Source of the DNA: Ectocarpus siliculosus
Lineage: Eukaryota; Sar; Phaeophyceae; Ectocarpales; Ectocarpaceae
NCBI GenBank assembly: GCA_000310025.1
Contig: FN649732.1
Span: 2,247,453 to 2,298,878 of the forward strand
DNA length: 51,426 nucleotides
Direction: 5' to 3'
In this document: one piece after another, positions 11,601-24,000 of the stretch
Position numbering within the stretch: position 1 is the first letter of the stretch
Layout of the letters: each line of letters begins with the position of its first letter
The notes under the pieces: model-generated
The model's database searches: none
Told to the model about the DNA's origin: nothing
The model's input: only the letters and a program-made list of their open reading frames with translations
Made by a program: the position numbers and the translations under genes

Positions 11601-13174
11601 TGGGACAACTTCCCCACCCTCTCAAACTTCTACATCCTGAAGACTACTCATATAAGGGTATCAGTACGACAAACACCGCAGCTTTCGCTGTCATCTTACA
11701 TGCTCGCCCCGACGCCCATGATGATGATGGGCACGGTAAGGTCTTTCGCGAAATCGTCCACCCACAGCGGAGAGTGTTTGGCGGCAAATATCCCGCCCCC
11801 GCCGATGATGATAGCCTTGAACCGATTCACCTTCGCAAGGTACGTACGTGCGTGCATCATCGACTTCGTCGTCATGATACAGAGTGGTACATCCATCCAA
11901 ACAACGTCGATGCGTATGCTCGTAGCCCGCACGGGCCGCAATAGGGCTGATGTACGCATCAACAAAATATATGTAAGTCCCATGATGGAGTCTTGCCACA
12001 TTTGGTTAGCTTACCAAAGCTGGGCTCGGGAGGGGCAGGCTCGAGAAGCCTGCAGTGGGTGACGTTTTCAGCCTGCGGTTGGTCTGCCCCTCGTCAACCT
12101 CGCGGATGCGACTAGTCCCGAACAACGCAACGTACTACATGACTGCAACTTGAACAGTAGTGGGACCACAGTATTTTCCGTGTACAAGATATACAACAGA
12201 GTCCCGCTTGACATGCCGTGCGACACGATCACAACCTTCTCCGTGAAATTCTCGTTGGATAGTCGAAAACAGGTCAGTCCTATTAACTGCGGCTTCGCGA
12301 GCTTTGTCAGAGCAACATGGTCTTGTATCGCGGCGTAAACGTCTCCCGCTTCTTATCTGCCCCAACTCATGCCGTTGCCAAAAGGTCACCTCTTGAGCAT
12401 GGTCGGCCGTCAGGGGTAACAAAGTGTCGTAGTTACCGCTGATGTTTCCGCTGAAGAACTCCCCAAGCCGATTGCCCCGCATGTGGTACTCCCCCCACGG
12501 GTGGGCGTACCAAAAGCACTGCTCCGGCACAAGCATAGCGAGGAGATTCTCCATCGCTTGCGGCTGGATCACGTCGCCCATGTTGCCTGAGTGCAGACCG
12601 CATCGCATCGTAGAACAAGAGGGGAGATATATTTGCGTGCATTGCTTATCACAGCAAAACGGCTTTCGCTGTCTGTGACTCTTGTTCTCTCGTTTACATC
12701 GCCCCGCGGCGTGAATACCGACAACTGTCGAGAAATTCATGGAACCATTCATCAAGTGGGACCATTCCTCCGAGCTTGTTTACAGCAAGGCGTGTCGAGC
12801 AATCCGACCACGCCAACGATCAACACTCGTAAACCCCCCCCCCAGTAGCAAAAAGGACAACACCCATACAGTGCATACGACGCCGGCGTGAGTAGACACG
12901 CAGCGAACTCACCGTTGCAAAATGCCCCGTAGAGCAAGATGCAATCGCTGACGTCCGTCTCCTCGCTGATTTTGACTATGCTCGCCCTGTGGTACTCGGA
13001 GGTCAAATACTTGAAGATCACAACGACGGAGCAAAGATAAACCACCACCAACACCGCCCCCAGAAGACGCACGAGGTTCGATTTCCACCAAGTGGTTGAT
13101 CTCCGTTGCTGCTGCTGCTGCTGCGCCTGTGGCCGTCTGTGCAGAGGCTGCGCATCTTCATCCACGACTCTCAT
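8609..13174 (-). CDS. Type II membrane protein with polysaccharide pyruvyl-transferase domain
   Basis: Modelled as six exons in transcript order: 13174-12913, 12586-12437, 11946-11700, 10920-10712, 9926-9613 and 8956-8609 (stop TGA), giving 1530 nt and 509 aa with every splice phase closing. The N-terminus is a short cytosolic tail with a Gln6 run (residues 18-23) and one signal-anchor helix (~34-54), typical of Golgi glycosylation enzymes. The rest follows the pyruvyl-transferase fold: GNMGDVIQ (~88-95), IIIGGGGIF (~183-191), VSGRDERS (~235-242) and ISTRLHGAILGLHMGVPTFG (~366-385). The family transfers pyruvate from phosphoenolpyruvate to sugars as a ketal (bacterial CsaB-type enzymes, fission-yeast Pvg1); use on cell-wall or secreted polysaccharide is inferred. 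An upstream in-frame GTG at 13192 was not used; ATG 13174 is the first Met. The exon 2-3 junction is the least certain, because the exon 2 frame stays open past the chosen donor. Confidence 0.8.
10477..10652. repeat. Small inverted-repeat element built of ACCGCGGT palindromes
   Basis: Four exact copies of the 8-base palindrome ACCGCGGT lie at 10486, 10518, 10608 and 10635. Most are preceded by GTCCCGA-like bases. The outer ends, GTCCCGACATACCGCGGT and the reverse complement of ACCGCGGTACATCGGGAC, match at 16 of 18 positions, so the 175-bp unit has terminal-inverted-repeat character (MITE-like). It lies in the intron between exons 4 and 5 of the pyruvyl-transferase-like gene. Confidence 0.6.
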
Positions 13175-13263
13175 TTCCTCGAGAGTAGGCACGCCAAGCG
13201 CGTAGTCTCAACAAATCGTTTCTTTTTGCGGCGTACCTGCGGACAAGCAGTTCGGAACACGTA

Positions 13264-13790
13264 CGGGGCGAGGGGGGGGCAGGGGTGTGTGTGCTCATAG
13301 TCGTGCATGCCGTAGTCGTTAGACCATTGACCTCGCATACCTACAAAGCCGGGACGGAGCACGCCGGGTTCTCACCGGACCAGGTTCTCACATCACCAAG
13401 CGCGAAGCACCGTGAGGTATTCGGCGAGTCGCGTGAAGGATGCGCTGCATCCTGCTAATGGTGTTCGGTGTTCGGCATCTTGTGCTTACTTCCTTGCGTA
13501 CGGGATGACAGCTGCTTATGACTTAATATATTTTCTGGTGCGTTCACTTCCAGAGACAGTTATTGTATAAGCACTGTGTAACTGCCTCGAGGGTGCATGG
13601 CCATTTCAACACGACGTGGTGTGATCATCCCCTTTGCGCGGAGTGAGGGTTCTCAACCCCGCACAACACAATCTACTCGACCGCAATTATGGTTACCGCA
13701 AAAAAAAAAAAAAACGAGGGGCTTGTTATGCAACGTCGTTGCCATCGACGAAACCCCAACCCCGATATCAAACACCGGGGGGGCAGACTA
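13264..13790 (+). repeat. Dispersed repeat family R1, copy 1
   Basis: About 530 bases match, with moderate divergence and small indels, the reverse complement of 46755-47349. Shared blocks include the GTCGTTAGACCATTGACCTC region near the left end, the GAGCACGCCGGGTTCTCACC block, GCATCTTGTGCTTACTTCCT, GGGATGACAGCT, CCTTTGCGCGGAGTGAGGGT and GGCTTGTT near an A-rich tract on the right. No coding frame is shared, so this is a non-autonomous or decayed element. A 14-base A run sits at about 13700. Confidence 0.75.
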
Positions 13791-15294
13791 CAGGAGGGGA
13801 GGTGGCAATAGGCGGTAGTGGGGCAGGTCAACATGGCCGCCATGTATCGGGCAACCGCCGTGTTCTTGAATATAAGGTGGGTTGCAGCCTTACATTTTCA
13901 GGTTTTCAGAATGCCTCGTCAAGGCGGTTACTGCGGTGCTAAGGGTGGGTGAATATTGGTGGGTACCTGTTCGCGGGTGTTACCCAACCAGGGCGCCGCA
14001 AAGTGATGGAAGGCGGCCACGCACCGCCGTGTACCGACGCGTGTGGCACGAGCCGCATAACTGTTTCCTCATCATATAGCATGAACGCTTGGTCATTGAC
14101 TGCTGTGGACGACTTCTGGGGTTAGGCCTATACACGACGGTTTGACGAGGAGCAACGGATCCCTTCACGTTCGGGAGCAAGCTATTTTCTTAGAGATACC
14201 TGGCAACGTTACATCGACGAATAGCAAAAATAAGGATTTGGTCGGGTGCAAAATAACCAGCACACGGCTGCCCCATGGTATCCCAAGGTTCCTCGCGGCA
14301 CTTGTCGCAACCCAAGGTTCCGCAACCAACCAATGTCGTACAACTCTGCTCTCTGCAGCGCGCAACAGCTGTGTTAGTTCCGCCCCCCCATGTCTCCTCC
14401 TTTGTTGTGCTCTCCCCACTGTTTGGAGGTTCTCCAACGCGAGAGGTCCGTGCGCTAACCAGTCTGGAGTGATGTGTCACTGCCTTTAGCGGGTTCGCGT
14501 TGGGAATGCCGCCCAAAATATATGGGACTCTGTCCTGAATATGGCGGTCGACGCCTTTGGCGGGTCCCAGTCATCTACGTCAATTTCAGCCGCCTCATAT
14601 CGGGCAAACCGCTGTATTTAGTTCGCCGTTAATCCGGCCCCCGACTGCTGTACCAATACTGTAGCCGTCATCTTTCGGCAAAGAGGGCAACACAACACAA
14701 GAGCAGGTTGAACTCTTGCATGCTTGCACGCGATTTGCCCTCCCCAGACACGCTATGTAATACCGTGGTGCTAGATGCTGCCAAGGTCTGTTGAGATATA
14801 CAGTCGGCGGTCGCGATTAAGAAACAGGCCTTTTAGAAGCAAAGGTTCAGATTTTGGCGATGAGTAAGAAAAACTACCGAGAAACACACCTTTCAGTGGA
14901 TCCTACACTAACTCTGTATCATGACCTATGCTCGACGGTGGCGACGAAACAAGAAATTGAGTCTTGACCGAGGGTCTTCGTGAAAAAAAATCAAGACACA
15001 TAGGCCTACAAAATGATCGAAGATCGGGGTCCGTGGGGGGGGGTTGTTCGGGGGGGGAGGACTCTAAATTTCTACCATATATATTTGCGCAAGGGGAACC
15101 GTGGATATAAAAACCTCTGAAGTAGGGGGGTCAATGATTTATAAACTAAACATATTCGTGAACGAAGACCTCTATACTAATTCCTATATAACAGAAATCG
15201 AAATTGCCCTCGGGGGGGTGGCCGATATATGTATCCGGAATTTTTTCACGTAGACGGTTGGCTTGACCCCAAATTCACGTTTATTTAACCCTTG
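13791..15294. other. Repeat-rich spacer, no gene seen
   Basis: Only short open frames are present and none resembles a protein. Short diverged repeats recur, for example TATCGGGCAAACCGC near 14600 and TATCGGGCAACCGCC near 13846. G-runs occur near 15040 and 15215. Confidence 0.45.
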
Positions 15295-15522
15295 CAGTTC
15301 CGATTTTCTATATTATTTGTCTGCAGAACGGTCGTAAACACACATTGACGTCTCCTCGTTGCTGTATCACCCTTGCCGGGCTGTGATTCGTGTGTGTGTG
15401 TACCTTCGCGATTGGTGTGCACACATGAGAGATAGATTTTGGAGTCGTGCTTTCCAAGAGCCGGTTCTCGAGGAGCCAGGATCAAAGTACTCTGATCTAA
15501 CTCAGTCACGGTAAGGGTTAAA
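15295..15522 (+). mobile_element. MITE-like element family R2, copy 1 (terminal TTAACCCTT inverted repeats)
   Basis: The 228-bp unit begins TTAACCCTTGC and ends GTAAGGGTTAA, forming short terminal inverted repeats. The interior contains GAACGGTCGTAAACACAC, TCCTCGTTGCTGTATCACCC, TACCTTCGCGATTG and CCAAGAGCCGGTTCT. Diverged copies occur at ~28530-28689 (+) and ~37580-37757 (-). Read on the minus strand, this copy encodes SKIYLSCVHTNREGTHTHES, and similar peptides appear in the other two copies. Confidence 0.6.
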
Positions 15523-18022
15523 CGCGGGTGCTAACTGTACGCCCCGGTGGTGCATATATCAGAGGGTTTGGTGTGCAGCATGCCGACTGCCGGTCTGGGA
15601 TTCATGTAAACATAGAAAAGACCAAGCATTACTAGGTAGCGGTAGGATCGGCGGCATCGAAGGTTCTGAATGCTGCGTATGACGGAAAAAAACACCCCCC
15701 CCCCCCCCGGCACGTTGGACAGACTTTCCCGTGGCAACTGCGCCAACATACGTACATATGTAGTACAGAGACTACAAGTGGATCGAGAGCAACGACATGT
15801 ATTTCGTAGAAAGCTATAGGCATCAAGTTTCCAGAGACGCATCATCTCCGGCTACCTCACCCACCATGATGCTCGCCTAGTATACAGAAAATTGTTGGAA
15901 AAAGAAGCGAGTGTTGCGGGCTGTAAAGCCAGACACCCAAACACACCTCTCGGTGAATTGCTGCTGGCTGTGAACATGTAGAGAGGGCCCCACAAACAGG
16001 TGCGGCACGCTGACCTTTATAGTTAGGTAGGAATGCCGAGCAGCCTAGTAGTGTAGGGCCGTGGGGGGGGGAAGAGACACGACGGTCGAGAGTCGAGAGT
16101 GGAGAAAGCGGGCTGCAGCATGCCATAAAATGTCGACCGGCCCACAGCTGGCAGACAGAAGGATTAACGCAAGGTATATTCGTACCTGATGGGCAGTCGA
16201 TGACGGTATTATCCCAGCAAAACCGGCCGGGTAATGGTTGTTCGTGGCACTTCTACCGCCCTTCCGTGGTCCTGCTGCTGCTCTCGTCCTGTTTGATGGG
16301 CGAGATGATCGCGAGAAAACCATCCAGACGAAAAGAACGAAAAAGGGCGGCGGGACTGTTATTTTCGTCCCCACTGCCACTTGAGGAAAATTCCAACCGA
16401 AGGCATACGGTGCAGACAACATGCACTCTAGATGAGAATACTGTCTCTCGTCCCTCTGCCTCTCTGTTTTCGGCGCAGCAGTCTAGTAGCATTAGAGCGG
16501 TGAGTACAATATCCGTGTCATTTCTATGGTACCGAGATCTCGGCGACTTTGCTGCTATGCACACATTTCGGCTCGTTGTCGTAAGAAGTAAATATAGCTG
16601 TCCCGCGATCCCGTGAGATGCAGGCAGCTTGCTGGGGCAGGGTGGCGCATCACGCACAAATATGTTTGGGGGGGGCATGTGGTCCTCGGAGCAAACGAGC
16701 CTCCTGAGAGAGGGACCACATTTGATCTCCTGCCAACTCCTGCACGAAAAGTAAGTATACACCGGGACTCATTGGTACGCGGGTCTATGGTGATCTTGTG
16801 GTCGGCGGCGACGCACAGCCGCCGGATATAAATATATTTTGAATTTCTATTTCCAAACATGTGCGCGATCTATCTTAGTCCACAGACATGCATAGATGTC
16901 GCAGGCCTGTTGAGGCGTGAATCGAACTCCACACGCTGACTGTTTGTTTACCCGTTATGACAAGTCTCCTCGATCGAGATGTTACTCGAATTCTAGACTG
17001 CGCGCGGATGCATTGCGTTCCATCATTTCTTTCTAGCGTGTCGATCAAGATTGGGGATAGTCTAAGCATCTCACAACGCCGTCCTTCGGCAAGCCATATT
17101 TCCGCGGCCACACGCCTTGCACCGGTTTAAGACGTGAGCACACTCAGACTTGCGAATACGGCCACAACCTTGACCGGTGGGTATTCTTGGAGGAGTTTAG
17201 CTCCGGCCGCGGAAGTTCCGTGATGCAAGTTGTTGTCGTTGTCTTAACATTAAAAACCATTCCGATCTCTGCTGACGACGTCGGTAGCGGTCCAAGTGAC
17301 GCCTTCGGTAGTCACAGGCCACCTACCCAAAAAGGGTACACATCTCGAGAGATCTAAGAATGGAAATAAGAAACGGACCCAGAAAATCCTCAAACAACGC
17401 GATACAATGATCACAAAAGCTAACCGGGAGACGAGCAATCCCGGAAAATCACACCCTCTTATGTTACACCTTTTGGTCCTAGACTATACAGCAAACTTTT
17501 TCTAGCGCAGGGGATTTGCTCTATCGAGAGCGTGCCCCTCGCTACACCACAACTGCCAGCGCTCTGCAACTGGGACCTCGCCCCAACTTGCATTCAAATG
17601 GGGACCGACGCCGACTTGCGCTCAAACCATGGTTAACACCCTCGTGTGTGTTTCACACAAACAGAAGCAAGCTGACATAGGACGATACTGACGATCTTGG
17701 TGTTCAGCTGAGAATGGCACAACTATCAACGTGGATGAAATCCTCCCTCAAGAGCAAAAAGAGCACCACCCCATACCCCGGTAACTCGAAATAAACGAAA
17801 CATCCGTGCACCATCAAAAACGCCGGCGAAGGGTTGGAGCAGGAAGCGAAAATTGGGTTCCACGATAGTACTTGGGGACAAGAGCAACAAACTTGGGTTC
17901 TGGTTGGCAACCAGTACAACCTCAAGTTGGAGCAAAAATGGCAAGAGATCAAAACTTCACGTGAAGCAAAACTTGGGGAGATGAGACGAGTATATACATG
18001 TTCTCCCGGCGAAACCTCCTTC
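15523..18022. other. Spacer downstream of the citramalate-synthase-type gene, no gene seen
   Basis: Open frames of up to about 170 codons occur on both strands around 16.0-16.8 kb, but they overlap antisense to each other and show no recognisable motif. A C-run occurs at ~15696-15708 and a G-run near 16063. This stretch includes the 3' flank of the minus-strand gene ending at 18023. Confidence 0.4.
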
Positions 18023-21000
18023 TTAACTTCGCGTTCCGGCGTCGATTGAGCAGCTTTGGCCAAACTCAACCAGAGCGTACTCGAACCCATCCATCAGAGC
18101 AGACATTGACGCGGAAATGATGTTCGTGTTTACGCCAACCGTCGACCATCCGACATCCGATGACTGAGAGACAGAGAAGGCAAAAGGCAGTAGCAGGGGG
18201 CACGAATGAACCAATGAACATGCATCACGTGTTCTCCCTACCGTGAAGCACGACGGGAAGGAGAGGTGGTCGAAATGGCCTTGACGGGCGCTCGATGACT
18301 AGCGATGGTTCACAAAACCATGTGGAAGGCGAAACGGTAGTGCACAGCACCGCTGTATCCGACAAGGGTGGGGGCCATAAATGCGATGCCTCAATGGTGG
18401 TAACAGGTGCACGAAACGGTATCGGTCGTGCCGCAAATACACCGTAAGTATGGAACCGTTGACAGCAGTAGCAGCCATCATACCTTCTCGTAAAACTCGA
18501 TCAACACCCGAGTTTTGGCCTGCGTGGCACTTTCTTGGTCCAAGATGCGCACCTGCAATTTTTGGGGAGACGAAAAAGGCGTCGAGACAGCCAGCGATAC
18601 CTCAGTAACGTGTGGCATGGCAAATGCTGAAGATGCCAAAACCATTCTGGTGTTTCTACACCAGGACAGCTCATCAGCGTCACAACACAACAGCCGACAC
18701 AGCGCTCGCGAAAGCACCGGAGTCAGCAGTTGACCATCTGTTCAACGGACTCGTCCCACACCTTGTAGTCGCTGAGCTTGACGCTTTGAAGAGAAGGAAA
18801 TGTCGGCAGAAGAGCCCGAAACAGACCTTTGGCCAAAGCATCTACCGGTCCGTTTCCTTCCGCCACCTGATGTGTACACAACGTCAGCAGATCATCCCAT
18901 CGGTGAGATTGTTGTGGAAAGAACAAAGCAAGATGTTGTACCGCGGGGGTGATGGCGTCCTTCAGCGAAAGGCAACGTCGCGGGGCTCCCTGCGTTTATG
19001 CACTTGCAAAACAAGTGTCGGGGCAACATGAAAATAAGACGCCCCGCGGCGAAAGAGGGGGAATGAGAAGGAGGAATTCCTAATACAGCAGGGTACCACA
19101 CCATGGGTCCGGCATAAGACGAAGACTAAAAATCCCCGAAAATTCACCCAGCGCCCAATCGGACTGTATCTTCGACGTCTCCCTACCTCGAGACGAACTC
19201 CTGGGTTTTCCCCCTCGATGCCCAACTCAGCCTCTGAATCCATCGAAGGAACCCGAACCTGGTATCATAACATCGTGTGGCAAAATATCGGACAACGGAA
19301 AAGTGGCGCCCGTGGGCCGGCGGACGTGCTGTAGTGTGAAAAGCTTAAGAGGCTGAGGAGGTTGCCCGGCGGTACGATCTGCTCGGTAGACGACACCACC
19401 GACCCTAGATACGCTACCGGGGTTTCGTGCGGCCAACGTTGAACGGAAGCAGCTCCGACGTGGACCACGTGACCGACCTTTACGGTGGCTCTCGCGGTTG
19501 TAGGGCCGGAAGGAAACTCTAGCCCCCCGGGTGTACGGTCGCTGTCCCAGATTTGGACGAGATAGTCCAGCAACCTGCTCAGCCGGCACCGGTCAAGAGG
19601 TGTGGTTATTGCCAGTCACTGGGGAGCCAAACTTTGGTATCTGCGTTGGCGCCGGAGCGATGGAACGGGTTTGAGAAAGTTTTCACGAACAGCGAAGACA
19701 AAAATGTTACAGTGGAAAAATGCGCTACTTGTTTGCGGCAATTTATATAGCACTGCTGTGAAGCACTCTTGTACTGCTGTGAAGCACCCCTTGTAGCACT
19801 GCTGTGAAGCACTGCTGTGAATCTAGCCCTCTCACTTGAATGGAGGGACGTAGCCGCTCATCGTTCTTCGGACGAGAAGGTTCACGGAGGCGTCCGCGCC
19901 CTCGTAGCTGTACCCCTCCGTCTCCAAGCGCTTGACCGTTTTCAGCACCTGTGCAACCGAAAGGGAGACCGGGAGTTGGGATGCGTGCCCGGCGGTGGGT
20001 GTCGCCGGAACCAAGCTAGTTGTATCCGCGGTCGGCGTGCGTCTAACATGAGCGTGGCACGTCCGCTGCTGCGGTGTTCCCTCGTCTCAAGGCTTCAAGT
20101 TCCTAGCTAGTTCGCCTTCATACGGACAACATGAAGAAAAGAAAACAGTCAGTCGCACCTGTCCCATGCGTTCCCTCCAGACTTTCGAGGCCTTGAGTTC
20201 GGTCTTGCTAGCCATTCCCGAGTCCTCAACTTTCGACAGGATGTTGCTCTGCCCTGACAACTCCGAGACAAGCACCCTGGGTGTAGCGGAAAGCGTCGGT
20301 CGTGATAGTTGGGGTAAAGGGGTGTGACAGCAGTGCCGAAGAAATCTCCGCAAGATCGTCCACTCTCGCAGAGTACGGCGTACAGAGGCGAAACAATACC
20401 GTGAAAGATGGACTCGCGTCGCAACGCACCGGATTGTTCACCTTTTCATGTTTCCGACTTGGGCGGGGTCGATGTGCTGGTACGAGTCAGGGATCTTGTT
20501 TACGGCGCTGACGTGTATCCCGCCCTTGTGGGCAAACGCGCTGATGCCGGTAAATGGAGCCCCGGATGTATGGGCCATGTTAAACTGGAGTTGGCCGAGG
20601 ACGGTAGCGAGTGGAAAGCAACGCGGCGCTTGTCAGAATTTGTTGCAGCGGTTGCATTTCCGACGTGTGCGGTGCGCAAACGCGGTCGACAAGCTAAAGA
20701 GTACGGTCAACAAGCTAAAGGGCGGAGAACCGGCGTGATTGCATTTCAAGGAACAAAAAAAAAGCAAGGTCATGCAACGTCATCTTGGTATACGAACGAG
20801 TGCGCTCCAACAAAACAGGGTGGATTGCGTTGCCGCCCGTAGTACCAGCCGGAGGCACACGGCACTCTTACCCTGTGGGCAGCACATTGTGGGTTCTACC
20901 GTTCCAGCGCTGACGAACCAAGCGAACAAAAAAAAAAGACGGTGCGTTTTATCGCGGCAAAGAGATATTTCTCGCCTGTTCGTCGGTGAATCTGCTCAGC

Positions 21001-24000
21001 GCAGTGAGGTTGGTCAAGTGTTCACCGACGCCGGTCATCCCCATCTTCAGCTGAAGGGTAGGGATGATGGTCATCAAGTTCGCGTTCCCCGTCCGCTCTC
21101 CTATCCCATTCACGGTGCCCTGCGAACCGTCGGCGCGACGAACACATACACCCGAGCATCAGCGGACTTGGAGATTCATAGACGTGGGCATGCCGGCCAG
21201 GGATAGACATGAGTCACGGCATTCTCAAAATATTTTCTCCTTCGCAGGTTACCTGTTATCCGCCTTCACCGCAAAGAAAGAAGCGTTTTGCTGCGCACGG
21301 GGGGGGCGGGCCAGGGCATGCTTTGACCGTGTTGACTCTGTGTTCCTTCATACAAGGCGCGCCGCCGGAGTGGGCTCATCAGAGCACAAAAAAAATAAGA
21401 GTGCCATCAAGGCGTGATGCAAGAGATGAAGCAATGATGGTGTGAATCAACTGCCAGCTGCCACCACTGATGTTTCTCAAGCTCAATAGCTGCGGTGCTC
21501 TTGACTCGAAGAGTCCAGCAAACCTCAACGAACCAAAGAAAGAAAAAAATTGACAAATCTGTACAAATTAATACCTGCACTACATCCGCCCCGCTCCTGA
21601 CAGCCTGCAGCGAGTTTGCCACGGCCAGCCCCTGGTCGTTGTGGCAGTGGATACCCAGGCGAGTACCGGGGTATGCAGCCTTGACGTCGCGTACAATTTC
21701 GTCGATCTGCGTTACGTACGCGGGGTTGAGGAGGGGGGAAAGCGTCATTCCTCGTCTGTTCTTCACCAACAAACGTCGAAGGGATAGTTCGGAGCTTGAG
21801 AGTAAATACGCCGAGGGTGGCATCCTCAGCGGATGCTATCGACTGCAACGTACCAGGCTCCTAGAGGAGCCTGGAAACACGCACGAGCGGCGTGCGCATG
21901 GGTCGACAAAAATGTGTGGCGTGATGAGGCCCGGTAATCGAGAACGAATCCTGAAGCGCCGGCAGACTTGATTACCCACAGGTCTTGCAGAAGAAAAAAA
22001 GATGGCATGCGACAAGAACAACAAAAAAACGGCAACACCCGGCGGTGTCTGCGGTAGCAGTACCTACCTCCCACGGCAGAGACCCTCCGTTGGTGTCGCA
22101 AAGCACGAGCACGTCCACCTTCGCCCCGACGGCCGCCTCGCACACCTGAACGATGATTTGCCCAAACAAGACAATCAGGTGGCAACAACGCGTCTGATCG
22201 AAGCCAGCAACGACAATGTGCTAAAAGTACGTGAGAATACAGAAAGACCTCTATGCAAAACAAACAGGGGGCAACAACGCGTCAAATAGAAGCAAGCAAC
22301 CTGTGCTACGTAAGAAGAGCATCGCACCCGTGCAACGGCAGCTGAATACTGTGCGAGACAAGGCACCGGTGCCATAGGAAGACCTACACACAGCAGTACC
22401 TGCATCGTGTACTCTCGGTTAGCCTTCCACCCGTCGAAGAAGTGCTCCAGATCCAGCATGACCTCCTTCCCGGCCATTTTTAGGTGCTCAACGCTCTCCC
22501 GGACCATGGCCAAGTTCTCCTCTCGCGGAACCTGGTTACGTAAGTAAACGAAACCGCCGTGGGGGCCACGCAATCAGCAAAAACGGCGAGGGGGGGGGGG
22601 GGGCGACTACGCCTCCATCGGCGAAAGCAAACAAAGGGGCACGAGTAACATCGGGAGATGACTAATGAACGCACGAATGAGCGTATAGACTCCGTTTTGG
22701 TCGAACCCGGGAGCTACATTACGCGAAACTGGAACATATCTACGCGGACTCTACGGCAGCGAGCGTGTTCTCGGGCAGCAACAAAAAGGCGGACCAGCCC
22801 AAGAGCAAGGGCGTAATGCTGTACCTCGAGGATGTGGTCCACGTGCAGATCCCATGCCTTCGCGACAATGGTCACGCACCCAGTGCCGGCCGAAATGAGC
22901 GATTCTAGCTGCTTGTCTTCCGCACAGGCCTTGAACTTGCGCCGGGTGCTGTGGATCGAGTTTCACGCAGATACGCGATGAGCACGCGCGAGCGATTTGC
23001 GGGGGAGACATGCTGGTGTTGGGGGAAAAGGGAGGAGCAAGCTTGGGGTGGAGGTTGTGTTCACCTATGCTGCCACCATCTCACATCGGTGGGTTCCCAC
23101 AAACTACATCGCGATGCGGGCGACCCTCCGTATGTAGCACCGCATGCTTGCTAACCTCACGACAGGCAGTGAGAGGCGGTTCCAATGTCAAACCAAAAGC
23201 TTCAATACAGAACCCCGAATACCGAAGGTAATATAGCCTAAGGAACAAGGAATGAGAAACTTCGACGCCGCCAGCAAAGCCATGTGATTGATGCTTGTCG
23301 CATCCATCCAAGGGAAGCCTGTGAGTGTCTGACGATACAACACACGGTCGCCTTTTCGCCCCCGACGGCGTAGGGGGGAGGGGCCGAGCGCACCTTCCGA
23401 AAGCGACGACCCTCTCCCACGCTTCGGCCGGTAACTCCTTCCTAGCCCTCTCGAAGAACTCCACGTCCTTCGGGTTAGACCCCGGCCATCCCCCTTCGAT
23501 GTAATGCATCCCTGCCAAAAAGATAGCAGCGATAGATACAAGAAGCAGCGAGATCGGTCATGAAGCCACATTCCGCGCCGCCGCCAATACCGTGACTCAT
23601 TTCGAGGAGGAACAATGCGAGCCAGACACAATCCGACCCGGCGGTAGGCCGAAGCAAACCATTGTCCGGATGTTCCCGCGTACCCTTTCACGAACAAGGT
23701 TGGACCCTTGGTGTCATCGTCGGGATGTTTTATGTTTCGGGCACACTTCCATCAACGGAAACCGACGAGGTTTCACCCTGGGTGGCGTCAAAGCACACAA
23801 CGTTTAGGACAAACTCGGGATACGGAACACTGTTGTACATACACAGTTGGCGGTAGTGGCACCGCATATTTTACTGTCGGACCCAAAACCAAGCAACCGC
23901 AATCCTGCTCCACGTTGGGGTGGTGGCTCTAGACCAGCGGTGGACTTGCTTCGGTGCATCGAAGCGGGAACGCGAGCGATCTGTAGGAGAAGCTGCGGTG

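Noticed and set aside
13175-13192. Upstream GTG start of the pyruvyl-transferase-like protein
   Set aside because: Eukaryotic initiation at GTG is unlikely; ATG at 13174 is 18 bases downstream.
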